Shown here in pieces: positions 8,179-15,671 of a stretch of 17,416 nucleotides of DNA (position 1 is its first letter; the number at the start of each line of letters is the position of its first letter). The stretch spans positions 2,305 through 19,720 of the forward strand of contig DFXM01000035.1 of NCBI GenBank assembly GCA_002381695.1, given 5' to 3'. The stretch is from Clostridium sp. UBA4108 (GTDB lineage: Bacteria; Bacillota; Clostridia; Clostridiales; Clostridiaceae). A program made the position numbers and the translations under genes. Below the pieces are notes generated by a model. That model saw nothing but the letters and a program-made list of their open reading frames with translations. It did no database searches and was not told the DNA's origin.

Positions 8179-8303
8179 TAAATTTCCTCCTTATCACAAC
8201 AATATTGATTTTTTGTCGATTGTTTTGTATGAATATACATGATAACATATCACTAAAGCAATACGTGTTGTGTTAATTATAATATATTATTAGGAGGCTG
8301 TAT

Positions 8304-9131
8304 ATGAAAACAATTTTAATACAAGGTGGAACCGATGGTATGGGCCGTGCACTTGCTGATTATTATTTGATAAAAGGATCTAATGTAATCATTGTTGGTT
8401 ATTCAAAAGAAAAAGGTAATAATTTTTTGCAATTTGCCAAAGATAAAGGTGCAATTAAGCGGGCTACATTTATCAAAGCTGATCTTTCACTCATATCTGA
8501 AAACAATCGTGTTATAGGTGAGGTGAAAAAACTAGCAGATAAATTAGATATTATACTTTTCTTTGCTGCTAATCAGGGATTTCGTCCAAATGTAATAAGA
8601 ACATCTGAAGGATTTGAACATACTTTCGCATTATATTACATGAGTCGTTTTGTTTTGAGTTATGGACTTACCCCATTATTGGAAAAAGCAGATGAGCCAA
8701 CAATCGTTAATGTCGCAGCACCTGGAATGAAGAGAGATGTTCAATGGAATAACTTACAATTTTTTGATTCATTTGAAAGTTTTAAAGCTATGCAACACGG
8801 AAGTCGTTTGAATGATTTATGGGCAGTGAAATATTCAAAGGAACATTCATCAATCCGAACTATTCTCTATAACCCTTGGCTCGTAAGTACAACAGGTTCT
8901 GCTGTTTCTCAAAAGAATAAATTTATGCAGTTCTTGATGTCAGTTATGTACAAAATTATTGGAAAAACCCCAGAAGAAGCAGCTCAACAAATACGTCAAG
9001 TAATTGAACAACCATATTCAAGCGGATTATATGCATTTATAAAAGAAAAACCTGTCGATCTATCAATGAATACATTTAATCCTGAAAATTCTGAAATGCT
9101 ATATACAGAAACGCAAAAATTACTTCGTTGA
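8304..9131 (+). CDS. SDR-fold NAD(P)-binding protein with substituted catalytic residues
   Basis: Rossmann-fold protein of the short-chain dehydrogenase/reductase family, 275 aa. The cofactor loop GGTDGMGRA lies at 8-16, ADLS at 59-62 and FFAANQG at 86-92 (the NNAG position). GFEHTFALYYMSRFVLSYG at 103-121 matches the retinol-dehydrogenase-like branch. The catalytic serine position reads NVAAPG (136-141). Where YxxxK is expected the sequence is Q164-HGS-R168. The standard Ser-Tyr-Lys triad is thus absent, so it may be a non-catalytic sensor or use different chemistry. ATG 8304 has AGGAGG 6 nt upstream. A TATAAT at 8278-8283 may be its -10 box. It is probably controlled by the divergent TetR gene. 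Confidence 0.88.
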   Translation: MKTILIQGGTDGMGRALADYYLIKGSNVIIVGYSKEKGNNFLQFAKDKGAIKRATFIKADLSLISENNRVIGEVKKLADKLDIILFFAANQGFRPNVIRTSEGFEHTFALYYMSRFVLSYGLTPLLEKADEPTIVNVAAPGMKRDVQWNNLQFFDSFESFKAMQHGSRLNDLWAVKYSKEHSSIRTILYNPWLVSTTGSAVSQKNKFMQFLMSVMYKIIGKTPEEAAQQIRQVIEQPYSSGLYAFIKEKPVDLSMNTFNPENSEMLYTETQKLLR

Positions 9132-9287
9132 TAAAAACCTTTGGATATAATTTTTTAAAACACTAAACCCTTTAGGGAAAGAATCTGATACTTCCCCTAT
9201 TTATCTTGTATTTTACCAAATCAATCTTAAACATCCGCAACTTGAAATTGCATTTGCATTCTCAGTCTAAAGGCTAGTCACTTGCCT

Positions 9288-9305
9288 GACAAATTCCTAT
9301 TTGTC
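9288..9305 (+). terminator. weak hairpin downstream of the SDR gene
   Basis: GACAAAT/ATTTGTC, 7-bp stem with a TCCT loop, followed by TGACTTTATTTTT on the plus strand. It lies about 155 nt past the SDR stop. The rest of 9132-9287 shows no gene. Confidence 0.4.
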
Positions 9306-9345
9306 TGACTTTATTTTTCCAAATACTTACTAAATAATTATAACA

Positions 9346-9377
9346 TAAGCCGATGAGACCCTTAATATCATTGGCTT
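9346..9377 (-). terminator. hairpin after decayed gene end, copy 2
   Basis: Diverged copy of the 4886-4916 hairpin, with the arm AAGCCGATGA facing TATCATTGGCTT, so the stem is partly broken. It follows the stop of the second decayed gene end by about 10 nt, the same arrangement as copy 1. Confidence 0.45.
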
Positions 9378-9380
9378 GTC

Positions 9381-9423
9381 TAATCTCTTAAGCATCTCTA
9401 TTTATTTTGGTTATCCATAGATA
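9381..9423 (-). pseudogene. decayed 3' gene end, copy 2 (3' exon of an intron insertion)
   Basis: On the minus strand it reads YLWITKINRDA then TAA. It aligns without gaps to YLWTTQITISD-stop at 4929-4964 and has the same hairpin downstream. The homology starts exactly at TATCTATGG (9423), where the group II intron fragment ends, so this is the 3' exon left of an intron insertion site. Confidence 0.55.
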
Positions 9424-9496
9424 GTCGAGTAGGGAAAGTCTTCACAGACTTTCCCCCTCACAGATTCCGTACGTACCCAACTAAGGCATACGGCTC
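9424..9496 (-). ncRNA. group II intron 3' remnant: domains V and VI
   Basis: A 34-nt stretch at 9463-9496 begins GAGCCGTATG (holding the AGC catalytic triad) and continues to GTACGTACGG, matching the group II intron domain V consensus. The domain is slightly damaged: the terminal stem reads GGAATC, where GGTTC or GGATC is usual. A 9-bp hairpin follows (GGGAAAGTC/GACTTTCCC, 9432-9455) in the domain VI position, then CTACTCGAC as the likely intron 3' end. No reverse transcriptase/maturase or 5' domains remain upstream (9497 onward), so the intron is dead. Confidence 0.72.
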
Positions 9497-9519
9497 TTCA
9501 TATTATTTTATAGAAATTG

Positions 9520-9948
9520 CTATCTATATACATTTATATAAATTTTAGGCTTAGGTAATGGATTATACTTTTTCATATATAGCTTGCAATATTTTATTTA
9601 GTCCCATTTGCACTATTTTATCTTCATATGTTTGCTAAATTAATATATGGTCCATAAACCATTGCATAAGCCATTTTGGGAACAGCATCAACTTCTCTAT
9701 ATATAAATCCGTCCTTGTTTTCTCCAATTTTATTTACAAGTATTCCAATTTCAACATTTACATTTTCATCCTTATATTATATATCATGATAAATAGCAAT
9801 ATTATTGTACATATCCTGCCTTACAGAAATATTTTCTTTCTTAATAAAACAATTTTTTGAAGCACTGGTATCTGTTCTGCAGAATACATTCTATATCCTG
9901 TAAATAAATCGACCTTTACAGGTTTTAATAATCCAATTTCATCATAGG
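9520..9948 (-). pseudogene. MerR-family regulator with GyrI-like effector domain, broken
   Basis: Fragments in three minus-strand frames together describe a MerR/BltR-type regulator. They are YDEIGLLKPVKVDLFTGYRM and YSAEQIPVLQKIVLLRKK (second half of the DNA-binding domain), then NNIAIYHDI-stop-YKDENVNVEIGILV and FIYREVDAVPKMAYAMVYGP (effector-binding domain), then YNPLPKPKIYINVYR and a stop at 9520-9522. The first 20 or so residues, including the start of the helix-turn-helix, are missing. A large internal piece (dimerisation helix) is deleted, and there is one in-frame TAA plus at least two frameshifts. The deletions show real decay rather than sequencing error. Confidence 0.78.
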
Positions 9949-10000
9949 CTTGTGTCAAGCAATAGACTAAACTTTTTTAAACACCTTGCAAATACGCCAA

Positions 10001-10033
10001 AAACCCAACAATAAACTGTTTAATGTTGGGTTT
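10001..10033 (-). terminator. rho-independent terminator of the PPOX-like gene
   Basis: AAACCCAACA pairs with TGTTGGGTTT (10 bp perfect). On the minus strand the stem runs into TTTTTGG. It lies about 85 nt after the stop of the gene at 10117. Confidence 0.8.
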
Positions 10034-10116
10034 CAGAAAACTAAGTTAGAAAGTATTGATAATCAAGTAGTGGTGTTTTTTGCTCTCAAGTTAGAAACTG
10101 CTTATTCTTTACGGAT

Positions 10117-10593
10117 TTATTTCGCCGTTTTATTGATAAAATCAATTTCATACTGACGTTCACCGTATTTTTTTTCGTTGTCAGTAATCGTACCCTCTGT
10201 GAGGGAGATACGCAGAACGATTGAGTTCGGATTGTCTTCGTCGCCAATTTCATCGAACCAATCGAAAATTTTTTTAAATTTCGCTCTGATTTCCGCATTC
10301 TTCTCGTCCTTGACCCAACCGAGATTTTCAGCCGTACCTTGGAAAGCGTACCAACCTAACCCACCGACGGAAACCTCGTTGTTCTTCTCAATTTGCATCA
10401 TTTTATTCTTTTTTGCGTCCGTAGAAACATAAAATACGCCGTCTTCATAATAAGCACAAACCATACGGACAGCAGGGCGGGAATTACCGGCAGCGTTCGA
10501 TGATAGTGATATTGTCGCAAGGGGAATAACTTCTTCTTTACCATTTCCGCAACGTTCCTCCATAAGTTTCATCGCGTTTTCGTATTTGCTCAT
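10117..10593 (-). CDS. pyridoxamine 5'-phosphate oxidase-like FMN-binding protein
   Basis: Small cytoplasmic split-barrel flavoprotein of 158 aa, normal for the family. Characteristic parts are VIPLATISLSS near 22-32 followed by NSRPAVRMVC near 37-46, the strand GVFYVSTDAKKNKMMQIEKN near 52-71 (flavin phosphate-contacting region), and VGGLGWYAFQGTAEN near 76-90. Such proteins bind FMN or similar flavins, and many are general stress or detoxification reductases; the substrate is not evident. ATG 10593 has AAAGGAG 8 nt upstream. A strong terminator follows. Its DNA is more G+C-rich than the genes to the left. The DUF6273-type gene lies 72 bp upstream on the same strand and may be co-transcribed. 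Confidence 0.87.
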   Translation of the reverse strand: MSKYENAMKLMEERCGNGKEEVIPLATISLSSNAAGNSRPAVRMVCAYYEDGVFYVSTDAKKNKMMQIEKNNEVSVGGLGWYAFQGTAENLGWVKDEKNAEIRAKFKKIFDWFDEIGDEDNPNSIVLRISLTEGTITDNEKKYGERQYEIDFINKTAK

Positions 10594-10665
10594 TTTAATT
10601 CTCCTTTAAATTTAATTATTTTATGCTGTAATTATAGTCAAACCACTTTAAAAATGACCCAATAT

Positions 10666-11283
10666 TTACAATTCCAGCTTTAGCCACAATGCAGGACGAA
10701 CGCCGCCTGTACATTTGCCATCGCTGATGTTGCCTTTCAATATATTGTTGCCTTGGATACCTATATTACCGTCAGTCCCGAAGATGTACACGGCTTTTAC
10801 ATTAACGCGGCCGGGGGACCGAAGCCACCACCACCAACACCATTCTTTACCCTGAAGTCTTGCTAATCGCTTACTGTTGTTTTCATCTTTTCTTTCAAAC
10901 CAATATCTTTGATTTTTTCCTCGGTTTTGCAGTTTTGAACGGCTATCACCGAAATATTTGCACACTTCCTCAATGCTTAATAAAAATATACTGTCCCTCG
11001 TATCTTCTCCGCCCTTTGCTCCATACCACTGATTGTCCGGATTTTTATTTAACACCGGAATTATCCTTGATTTATCAGATGCGTTGAATTTGTCATAAAA
11101 TTCACCATTAAGATATTTTCTTAACGCGCAGTCAGCCCATGTTATATCTTTATAAGCATCATGGTAAGGGCGTTGTTCTATTATTTCTTCAGTTATAACC
11201 AAAGCCGTATTGTTTTGTATGTCAAGTACACGCCAATTATAACCGCCGAATGATAATGATGAGTTGATTTTAATATCTTCCAT
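10666..11283 (-). CDS. DUF6273-type protein
   Basis: Protein of 205 aa of a family common in gut clostridia, recognised by its ending: WWLRSPG at 152-158, a stretch rich in Gly and Asn (VYIFGTDGNIGIQGN at 165-179), then GGVRPALWLKLEL at the C-terminus. The N-terminal part begins with FGGYNWRVLDIQNNTALVIT, followed by YLNGEFYDKF near 57-66. A run of tryptophans (WCWWWW, 148-153) stands out. The WLRSP...GVRPAL pattern recalls C-type-lectin or DUF1566-like folds, so a binding role is possible, but function is unknown. No signal peptide is seen. The start has AAGGA about 10 nt upstream. It lies between the PPOX-like gene and a gene-poor stretch. Confidence 0.82.
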   Translation of the reverse strand: MEDIKINSSLSFGGYNWRVLDIQNNTALVITEEIIEQRPYHDAYKDITWADCALRKYLNGEFYDKFNASDKSRIIPVLNKNPDNQWYGAKGGEDTRDSIFLLSIEEVCKYFGDSRSKLQNRGKNQRYWFERKDENNSKRLARLQGKEWCWWWWLRSPGRVNVKAVYIFGTDGNIGIQGNNILKGNISDGKCTGGVRPALWLKLEL

Positions 11284-11753
11284 TTAAGCACGTCCTTCTT
11301 TTTAATAGGTAATCTGCCTTACACTTCGAACTTATTCTTAACCCTTCTCCTTAATGGGAAACAATAAATCAAGCTGTAAATCTTCCATTTTACTGCCTTT
11401 TTGTACAAAATTATAAAAAATTAACAATTATTATATATAATTATATCTTACATAAATCATTTGGTAAATCATTCAAATAGAAAAATTTCTCAACCACATT
11501 ATAACTTATGGCAGAGGAACTTTATATTCTACGTATTATCTCTTATTTTCAATTATCCAATTTTAGTAAAAACAGCATTTACTTATGGTACGGTTCATCG
11601 GCCAATACGGACAGCACTTTATTCAAGATTTCTTCCTCGTCATCCTTAACTGTTAAAATCATTACTTTCCCCAAATAATTCCTCCTATCTCTGTTCGAGA
11701 TAATTTATAAAGATAATATCTCAATCAATGTTCCGTTCAGGATTGTTTTTATG
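11284..11753. other. gene-poor spacer with two tiny ORFs
   Basis: About 470 bp without a convincing gene. On the minus strand there is a 16-codon ORF at 11338-11388 (MEDLQLDLLFPIKEKG) with AAAAGG 7 nt upstream, and a 27-codon ORF at 11579-11662 (MILTVKDDEEEILNKVLSVL and on to PYHK) with a GGGG-type site. An AT-rich tract near 11400-11460 may hold the promoter of the DUF6273 gene. The segment 11558-11593 is repeated at 5778-5813. Confidence 0.45.
11579..11662 (-). CDS. possible 27-aa small ORF downstream of the second kinase
   Basis: ATG at 11662 is preceded by TTGGGGAAAGTA. The protein is strongly acidic, MILTVKDDEEEILNKVLSVL then ADEPYHK, vaguely like the first helix of a receiver domain, but too short to assign. 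The last codons lie in the segment shared with 5778-5813, where the same frame also ends DELYHK-stop. It may be the scrap of a repeated gene. Confidence 0.25.
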   Translation of the reverse strand: MILTVKDDEEEILNKVLSVLADEPYHK

Positions 11754-13106
11754 TTAAGAATCATTTCTGACAGCTTGGCAGAACTTAACTGTAACCATTC
11801 CACCAGAATCATAATTGCTAAGTTCTAGTTTTCCTGTATGTGCCTTTACCACTTGTTCTGCAAACCAAAGACCAAAGCCATTATGTCCATCTGCTTTACG
11901 GGATATATCATCACGCCATAAGCGTTGTTTTGCGTGATGTAAAGCTGCTTTGCTAAAACCGGAACCTTCATCCTGAACTATGACCTGCCACCCTCCATCA
12001 ATCATGCTGCCTTCTAAATATACATTTCTTCCTGATGGTGTATGTTCAATGGCATTTTGTACCACATTACCAAAGACGCGAAGTAAATGGGCTTTCTTAA
12101 GATTTGCAACACCTTGTAGACCGTTTAGAGTTTGTAAACAAACTCTTTTGGACTCTGCAATAGCTATTGTATTCTGACAAAGCTCGTCAAACATCGTGGA
12201 CAAACTGGTGCTTTCAAATGCCTCGTCCACACCGACAGAAGTTTCTAACAGACTGGTAACATACTGTTTTGCCCGATTATTGCTTGCCATAATCGTTTCC
12301 ACCATTTTGTGGTTGCCCTTGGACAGTTCTTCATCAAGAAGAAGTTCGGCATTACCTCCAATCAGAGTTAGCGGGGTTTTTAAATCATGTGCAAGTGACG
12401 CTATTTCTGCCTCACGTTCTTGCTGTGCTGCCCATTGAGAGGACAGAGAATTATACAATGCCTTTCTCATATCATTCATAGCACTAAGAGCCTGTTCGTA
12501 TTCCCGTATGCCTGCATGGGGAATCGCGAAATCCAACTCTTGAGCGCCTACCTTTTCACTTACCTCGCTGAATAACTTCAATTTGCCGGCAAGGCGGCGT
12601 CGAAGACATAGAGTATTAAACAACAGGCAAAGCACCCATGCCACACCAAGGGTACCCCACCACAAATATTCAAAAGGTGGTAGGATACCTCGCAGGACAG
12701 GATTGACAAATTCTTTCCTATAATGCCAGCAAATGATTACAGTGCTGCCATTTTCGTAGGTGTATCGGGAAATACTCGTATCATAGGTGTTCTCCTGTAA
12801 AAAAACAACCAAAGTTTTCAGTTTCTTTCCCTCCACATTGCTTTCTAATACTTTGCCGTTCCGGTCAAACAGTGCATATTCGGGCAGGAAATCATCACTT
12901 GGAGAAACAAAAGTCTTTGGCTTTCCGCTCAGCATTTGCTCTACCTGTTGGTTAGCGATGTATCCCGGATAAATAACACTGGTGTTTTGAAGCAATGTCG
13001 TAGTAAAAAGCCATACTAGACAACATAATAGCATACAGCCAAGCATAATGATGGCAAAGCGAAAAAGTACGAAAGAAAGACTTACAGAACGCTGTCTTTT
13101 CGCCAT
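11754..13106 (-). CDS. LanK/CprK-like membrane histidine kinase
   Basis: Sensor kinase of the lantibiotic-immunity locus, 450 aa. Two membrane segments (about 12-38 and 146-167) bracket a 110-residue extracytoplasmic domain (VIYPGYIANQQVEQ through KEFVNPVLRG). This differs from the short-loop kinase at 82-1107 and allows direct ligand sensing. A linker is followed by the H-box SLAHDLKTPLT with H240, N-box GNVVQNAIEH (N351), G1 DEGSGF at 379 and G2 NGFGLWFAEQ at 409. The start overlaps the regulator gene by 25 nt, with GGGGGTGG upstream. G+C content is clearly higher than in the transporter genes of the same locus. It is probably the last gene of the locus. The kinase call is firm; the ligand is inferred from the neighbours. 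Confidence 0.92.
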   Translation of the reverse strand: MAKRQRSVSLSFVLFRFAIIMLGCMLLCCLVWLFTTTLLQNTSVIYPGYIANQQVEQMLSGKPKTFVSPSDDFLPEYALFDRNGKVLESNVEGKKLKTLVVFLQENTYDTSISRYTYENGSTVIICWHYRKEFVNPVLRGILPPFEYLWWGTLGVAWVLCLLFNTLCLRRRLAGKLKLFSEVSEKVGAQELDFAIPHAGIREYEQALSAMNDMRKALYNSLSSQWAAQQEREAEIASLAHDLKTPLTLIGGNAELLLDEELSKGNHKMVETIMASNNRAKQYVTSLLETSVGVDEAFESTSLSTMFDELCQNTIAIAESKRVCLQTLNGLQGVANLKKAHLLRVFGNVVQNAIEHTPSGRNVYLEGSMIDGGWQVIVQDEGSGFSKAALHHAKQRLWRDDISRKADGHNGFGLWFAEQVVKAHTGKLELSNYDSGGMVTVKFCQAVRNDS

Positions 13107-13756
13107 TTATAACCCACCCCCCAAACCGTTTCTATTGGACTTATGCCATCAGATTTCAACTTGGCACGAATATTTTTGATATGTTCCGCAATGGCTGACG
13201 GATCACCCTCAGCATCAAAACCGAAAACTGCTTCATATAATTGTTCCTTGGTAAACACCTGTCCGGCGTGTAAAGCCAGATATTCACAAATAGCATATTC
13301 TCCCTTGGTAAATGTCAGAGTATGCTCCCCCGCAACAGCCACTTTTGCCTGCATATCAAAACGCACACCGCCCCGGCTTAGGGTGCGGATCGTCTGGCGA
13401 ACTTCGCGTCTTAGATGGGCATTTACCCTTGCACGCAGTTCCGCAATACTGAATGGTTTTTTTATATAATCATCTGCACCAAGACCGAAGCCCTGTACAA
13501 GTGCTGTATCTTCCGTCTTTGCGGTTAAAAACAAGATGGGGCAGTCCACCTCGCTACGGATACGACTGCATACGGAAAATCCATCTTCACCGGGCATCAT
13601 CACGTCAAGCAGCAGAAGATCGTAATGCTGGCAGCGGTCAGGCTCTAAGGCGATGCTATTCGTTTCAGTGCCTACTTGGTGACCGTCCTTTTCTAAGGCA
13701 GAGCGCACCAAATCCAGCATATCAAGGTCATCATCGACCACTAATACTTTCGGCAT
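13082..13756 (-). CDS. LanR/CprR-like OmpR-family response regulator
   Basis: Response regulator of 224 aa. The receiver domain has the acidic cluster VVDDD at 6-10, phosphoacceptor D51 in LLLLDVMMPGEDG, the FLTAKTED switch region and IKKPFS with the conserved lysine. The C-terminal winged helix ends ETVWGVGYKWRKD. It is expected to control the LanFEG transporter genes upstream in the locus. ATG 13756 has GAGGAGG at good spacing. The 3' end overlaps the kinase gene, so the pair is translationally coupled. A candidate promoter lies at 13869-13897, so the pair may also be transcribed apart from the transporter genes. Confidence 0.93.
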   Translation of the reverse strand: MPKVLVVDDDLDMLDLVRSALEKDGHQVGTETNSIALEPDRCQHYDLLLLDVMMPGEDGFSVCSRIRSEVDCPILFLTAKTEDTALVQGFGLGADDYIKKPFSIAELRARVNAHLRREVRQTIRTLSRGGVRFDMQAKVAVAGEHTLTFTKGEYAICEYLALHAGQVFTKEQLYEAVFGFDAEGDPSAIAEHIKNIRAKLKSDGISPIETVWGVGYKWRKDSVL

Positions 13757-13868
13757 AATCTATCCTCCTCACTTTACTCTTGTATGATTTTACCCTACCA
13801 TAGTATCATATTTTTTTACTATATTTTAGACCTTTCTGCACGAAGGTCGCCGCATAACAACAGGATTA

Positions 13869-13897
13869 TTCATATTCCAGTCTGTCCTTGTTATCAA
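13869..13897 (-). promoter_or_regulatory. candidate promoter of the RR-HK pair
   Basis: TTGATA and TATGAA on the minus strand are separated by 17 nt, in the 156-bp gap between the PspC-domain gene and the response regulator. A small hairpin (GACCTT/AAGGTC) lies between this and the start codon. Confidence 0.45.
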
Positions 13898-13912
13898 CAC
13901 ATTGATTTTTTC

Positions 13913-14104
13913 TTAATATTTAGGTTCTTTCGGTATAAAAATCGCAAATATGATATATGCCAATAATCCACTTCCGTATGTTGCAATAAGTACGGCACAG
14001 AGTAGACGTACCACCTTAACCTCTACATCAAAGTATTTTGCAATGCCGCCACACACACCAGCAATTATCTTTCCTTTTCTGACCCTATATAATCTTTTTT
14101 TCAT
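13913..14104 (-). CDS. small PspC-domain membrane protein
   Basis: A 63-aa protein that is essentially one PspC domain. It has a basic N-terminus (MKKRLYRVRKGK), the family signature IIAGVCGGIAKYF at about 13-25, then a membrane segment near 33-56 ending IFIPKEPKY. PspC-type proteins sit in the cytoplasmic membrane and are linked to envelope stress. Here the gene lies between the transporter permeases and the RR-HK pair, a position seen in clostridial lantibiotic-resistance loci, so an accessory role in sensing membrane damage is plausible but inferred. A ribosome-like AAAGGA lies rather far (about 13 nt) from the ATG. Confidence 0.87.
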   Translation of the reverse strand: MKKRLYRVRKGKIIAGVCGGIAKYFDVEVKVVRLLCAVLIATYGSGLLAYIIFAIFIPKEPKY

Positions 14105-14181
14105 AATTGTAACCGTTCCTTTCTGTCATTCTTCCATCTGTTCTTTATCTTTGTATCTGTCTGTTTGATAGGCAATTCTTT

Positions 14182-14913
14182 TTACTCTTGGACGATTTTG
14201 CCTTCCCATCTGCCAAACCACAGCATTGACAAAATCAAAAGAATCGAAGTTAGAATAATCAAAGAGATAATTCCGGGCAAAACGGATGTGTTTGAAAAAT
14301 TAAAATAATTTTCCAAAATCCGTACACCCCATTCCCACGGGATAATCGGCCAGATTTTATCGCCTATCGCATTTTCAAAATAACCTGCGAAAATTGTACC
14401 TGCTATTCCTGACAAAACAGAAATACTTGAGCCAAACCGAAAAGCAATCGGCATGTGAAATAAATATAAAAATAAATTACTAAACAAAAATATACCCAAT
14501 ATGTCAAGATAGGAGCCAAAGGGCATGATATGAATATTCAGAAACAAATCGGCTGCAATATAGAAAAACAGTTCATACAGTACCATACTTATAGTTGAAA
14601 GGAACAACAGGAAGAATAGTTTTCCCAAGTAGACGCTTTTTCGAGATTCCACTAATCCCAAAGTGTTTTGCATACCATTTATATTTCTGTCTAAATGGAT
14701 TAAGATCGACACAACAATACTGACAAAAATCGGATAGCATATTTGTAAAATAATGAAAAACCATCTTGCATCAGGAATAATATGGTATCCAGCAGAATCA
14801 TAATAAATGAAAAATAATGTTGTAACTACAACAGGCGGTAGCACATGCAATAAAATTAGTGGTGTTCGTTTGATTTTAATAAAGTTGGAATAAAACTCCC
14901 TTATGACCGTCAT
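14182..14913 (-). CDS. MutG/EpiG-like lantibiotic immunity ABC permease
   Basis: Membrane subunit of a LanFEG-type ABC-2 transporter, 243 aa with about six hydrophobic segments. The N-terminus MTVIREFYSNFIKIKRTPLI followed by LLHVLPP is typical of the MutG/EpiG family. PWEWGVRILEN near residue 195 lies in the loop before the last membrane helix. LanFEG transporters expel lantibiotics from the membrane to the outside. The start overlaps the stop of the preceding permease by ATGA, so the two are coupled. The gene is AT-rich, like the rest of the transporter part. Third gene of the locus. Confidence 0.9.
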   Translation of the reverse strand: MTVIREFYSNFIKIKRTPLILLHVLPPVVVTTLFFIYYDSAGYHIIPDARWFFIILQICYPIFVSIVVSILIHLDRNINGMQNTLGLVESRKSVYLGKLFFLLFLSTISMVLYELFFYIAADLFLNIHIMPFGSYLDILGIFLFSNLFLYLFHMPIAFRFGSSISVLSGIAGTIFAGYFENAIGDKIWPIIPWEWGVRILENYFNFSNTSVLPGIISLIILTSILLILSMLWFGRWEGKIVQE

Positions 14914-15671
14914 TGGCGATACACCTTCCTACTATACCAGCACGAAAACAAAACGGAAAGAAAGAGTACAGCTAGTAAGGATATGAATACCAGCAATGTA
15001 CTTTCTCCTAAACTTAAAATGTATTTTGAATCTCCATCAACTAATAATCCGTTTGGCAGAACTCCAAATAATGTAACCATAAATCTTGACAGCCAGCTAT
15101 ATGGGAAGAACCAAAATAAAGGTGTCAAGGAAAAAAACAAACCACCTATCGCACTGGCAAGCAAATTTATAATCACAGAACCAACAAACCCTATTTTTTG
15201 ATCTAAAAATAAGCAGAAAGGAATCTGCCATAATAAAGAGATCCACAATAAACAGTATCCTAAAATATAATATAAAGTATGACTAATTGCTGCTGAAATA
15301 CCTGATAATATACATTCAGAAATAATCGTAATAACTGCTAGCAGTAGTGATATTATCAAAAGATTAGCTGCTGTCAAAATTATTTTAGAAATAAATATCT
15401 TTTTTAAGTCAATGGGTAAGCTGTAAATCGTCTGATAGTTATGTTTTTTATCTTTGTTATTCACTAAATGGCATAAAAACATAGTGGACAAAGCCGCTAT
15501 CGGCATAGACCAGTTGCAAACCATAGAACTTGAAAAGCCACCTAAGCCAATACCAACAAATATAAATACCATAGATATTAGTATTAAAGCTACTGGAATC
15601 AATATCGTAAGTTTTCTAAACAGAGAACGTTTAAATTTTAGGTTTTCCGCTTTGAAATAATTTTGTAACAT
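14910..15671 (-). CDS. MutE/EpiE-like lantibiotic immunity ABC permease
   Basis: Partner permease of the LanFEG-type transporter, about 253 aa with six hydrophobic segments. The N-terminus MLQNYFKAENLKFKRSLFRK followed by LTILIPV is the usual MutE/EpiE beginning. KHNYQTIYSLPIDLKKIFISK near 77-97 is the conserved cytoplasmic loop of this family, and PYSWLSRFM near 188-196 is also typical. Start choice: ATG 15671 shares one base with the ATPase stop (TGATG). A TTG one codon upstream (15674) is nearer the ideal distance from AAAGGAG and could also be used. The 3' end overlaps the next permease. Confidence 0.9.
   Translation of the reverse strand: MLQNYFKAENLKFKRSLFRKLTILIPVALILISMVFIFVGIGLGGFSSSMVCNWSMPIAALSTMFLCHLVNNKDKKHNYQTIYSLPIDLKKIFISKIILTAANLLIISLLLAVITIISECILSGISAAISHTLYYILGYCLLWISLLWQIPFCLFLDQKIGFVGSVIINLLASAIGGLFFSLTPLFWFFPYSWLSRFMVTLFGVLPNGLLVDGDSKYILSLGESTLLVFISLLAVLFLSVLFSCWYSRKVYRQ

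Noticed and set aside
10086..10298. 70-aa minus-strand ORF overlapping the PPOX-like gene
   Set aside because: Out-of-frame overlap with a well-supported flavoprotein gene, with a Lys/Ser-rich sequence of no recognisable family.
9424..11283. Idea of a diversity-generating retroelement (intron-like RNA plus DUF6273 protein)
   Set aside because: No reverse transcriptase and no template/variable repeat pair is present in the window; the RNA remnant is an ordinary group II intron D5-D6 end.
11338..11388. 16-codon ORF MEDLQLDLLFPIKEKG as a lantibiotic-like precursor or leader peptide
   Set aside because: No Cys or Ser/Thr-rich core, no leader motif and no modification enzymes nearby. Kept only as a tiny ORF in the spacer description.
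11461..11649. 62-aa plus-strand ORF in the spacer downstream of the second kinase
   Set aside because: No ribosome site and no domain; part of it is antisense to the better supported 27-codon ORF and the repeated segment.
13143..13758. Plus-strand ORFs of 101-108 aa opposite the second response regulator
   Set aside because: They are antisense to a clear regulator gene, with no ribosome sites or recognisable domains; they are frame shadows in G+C-richer DNA.
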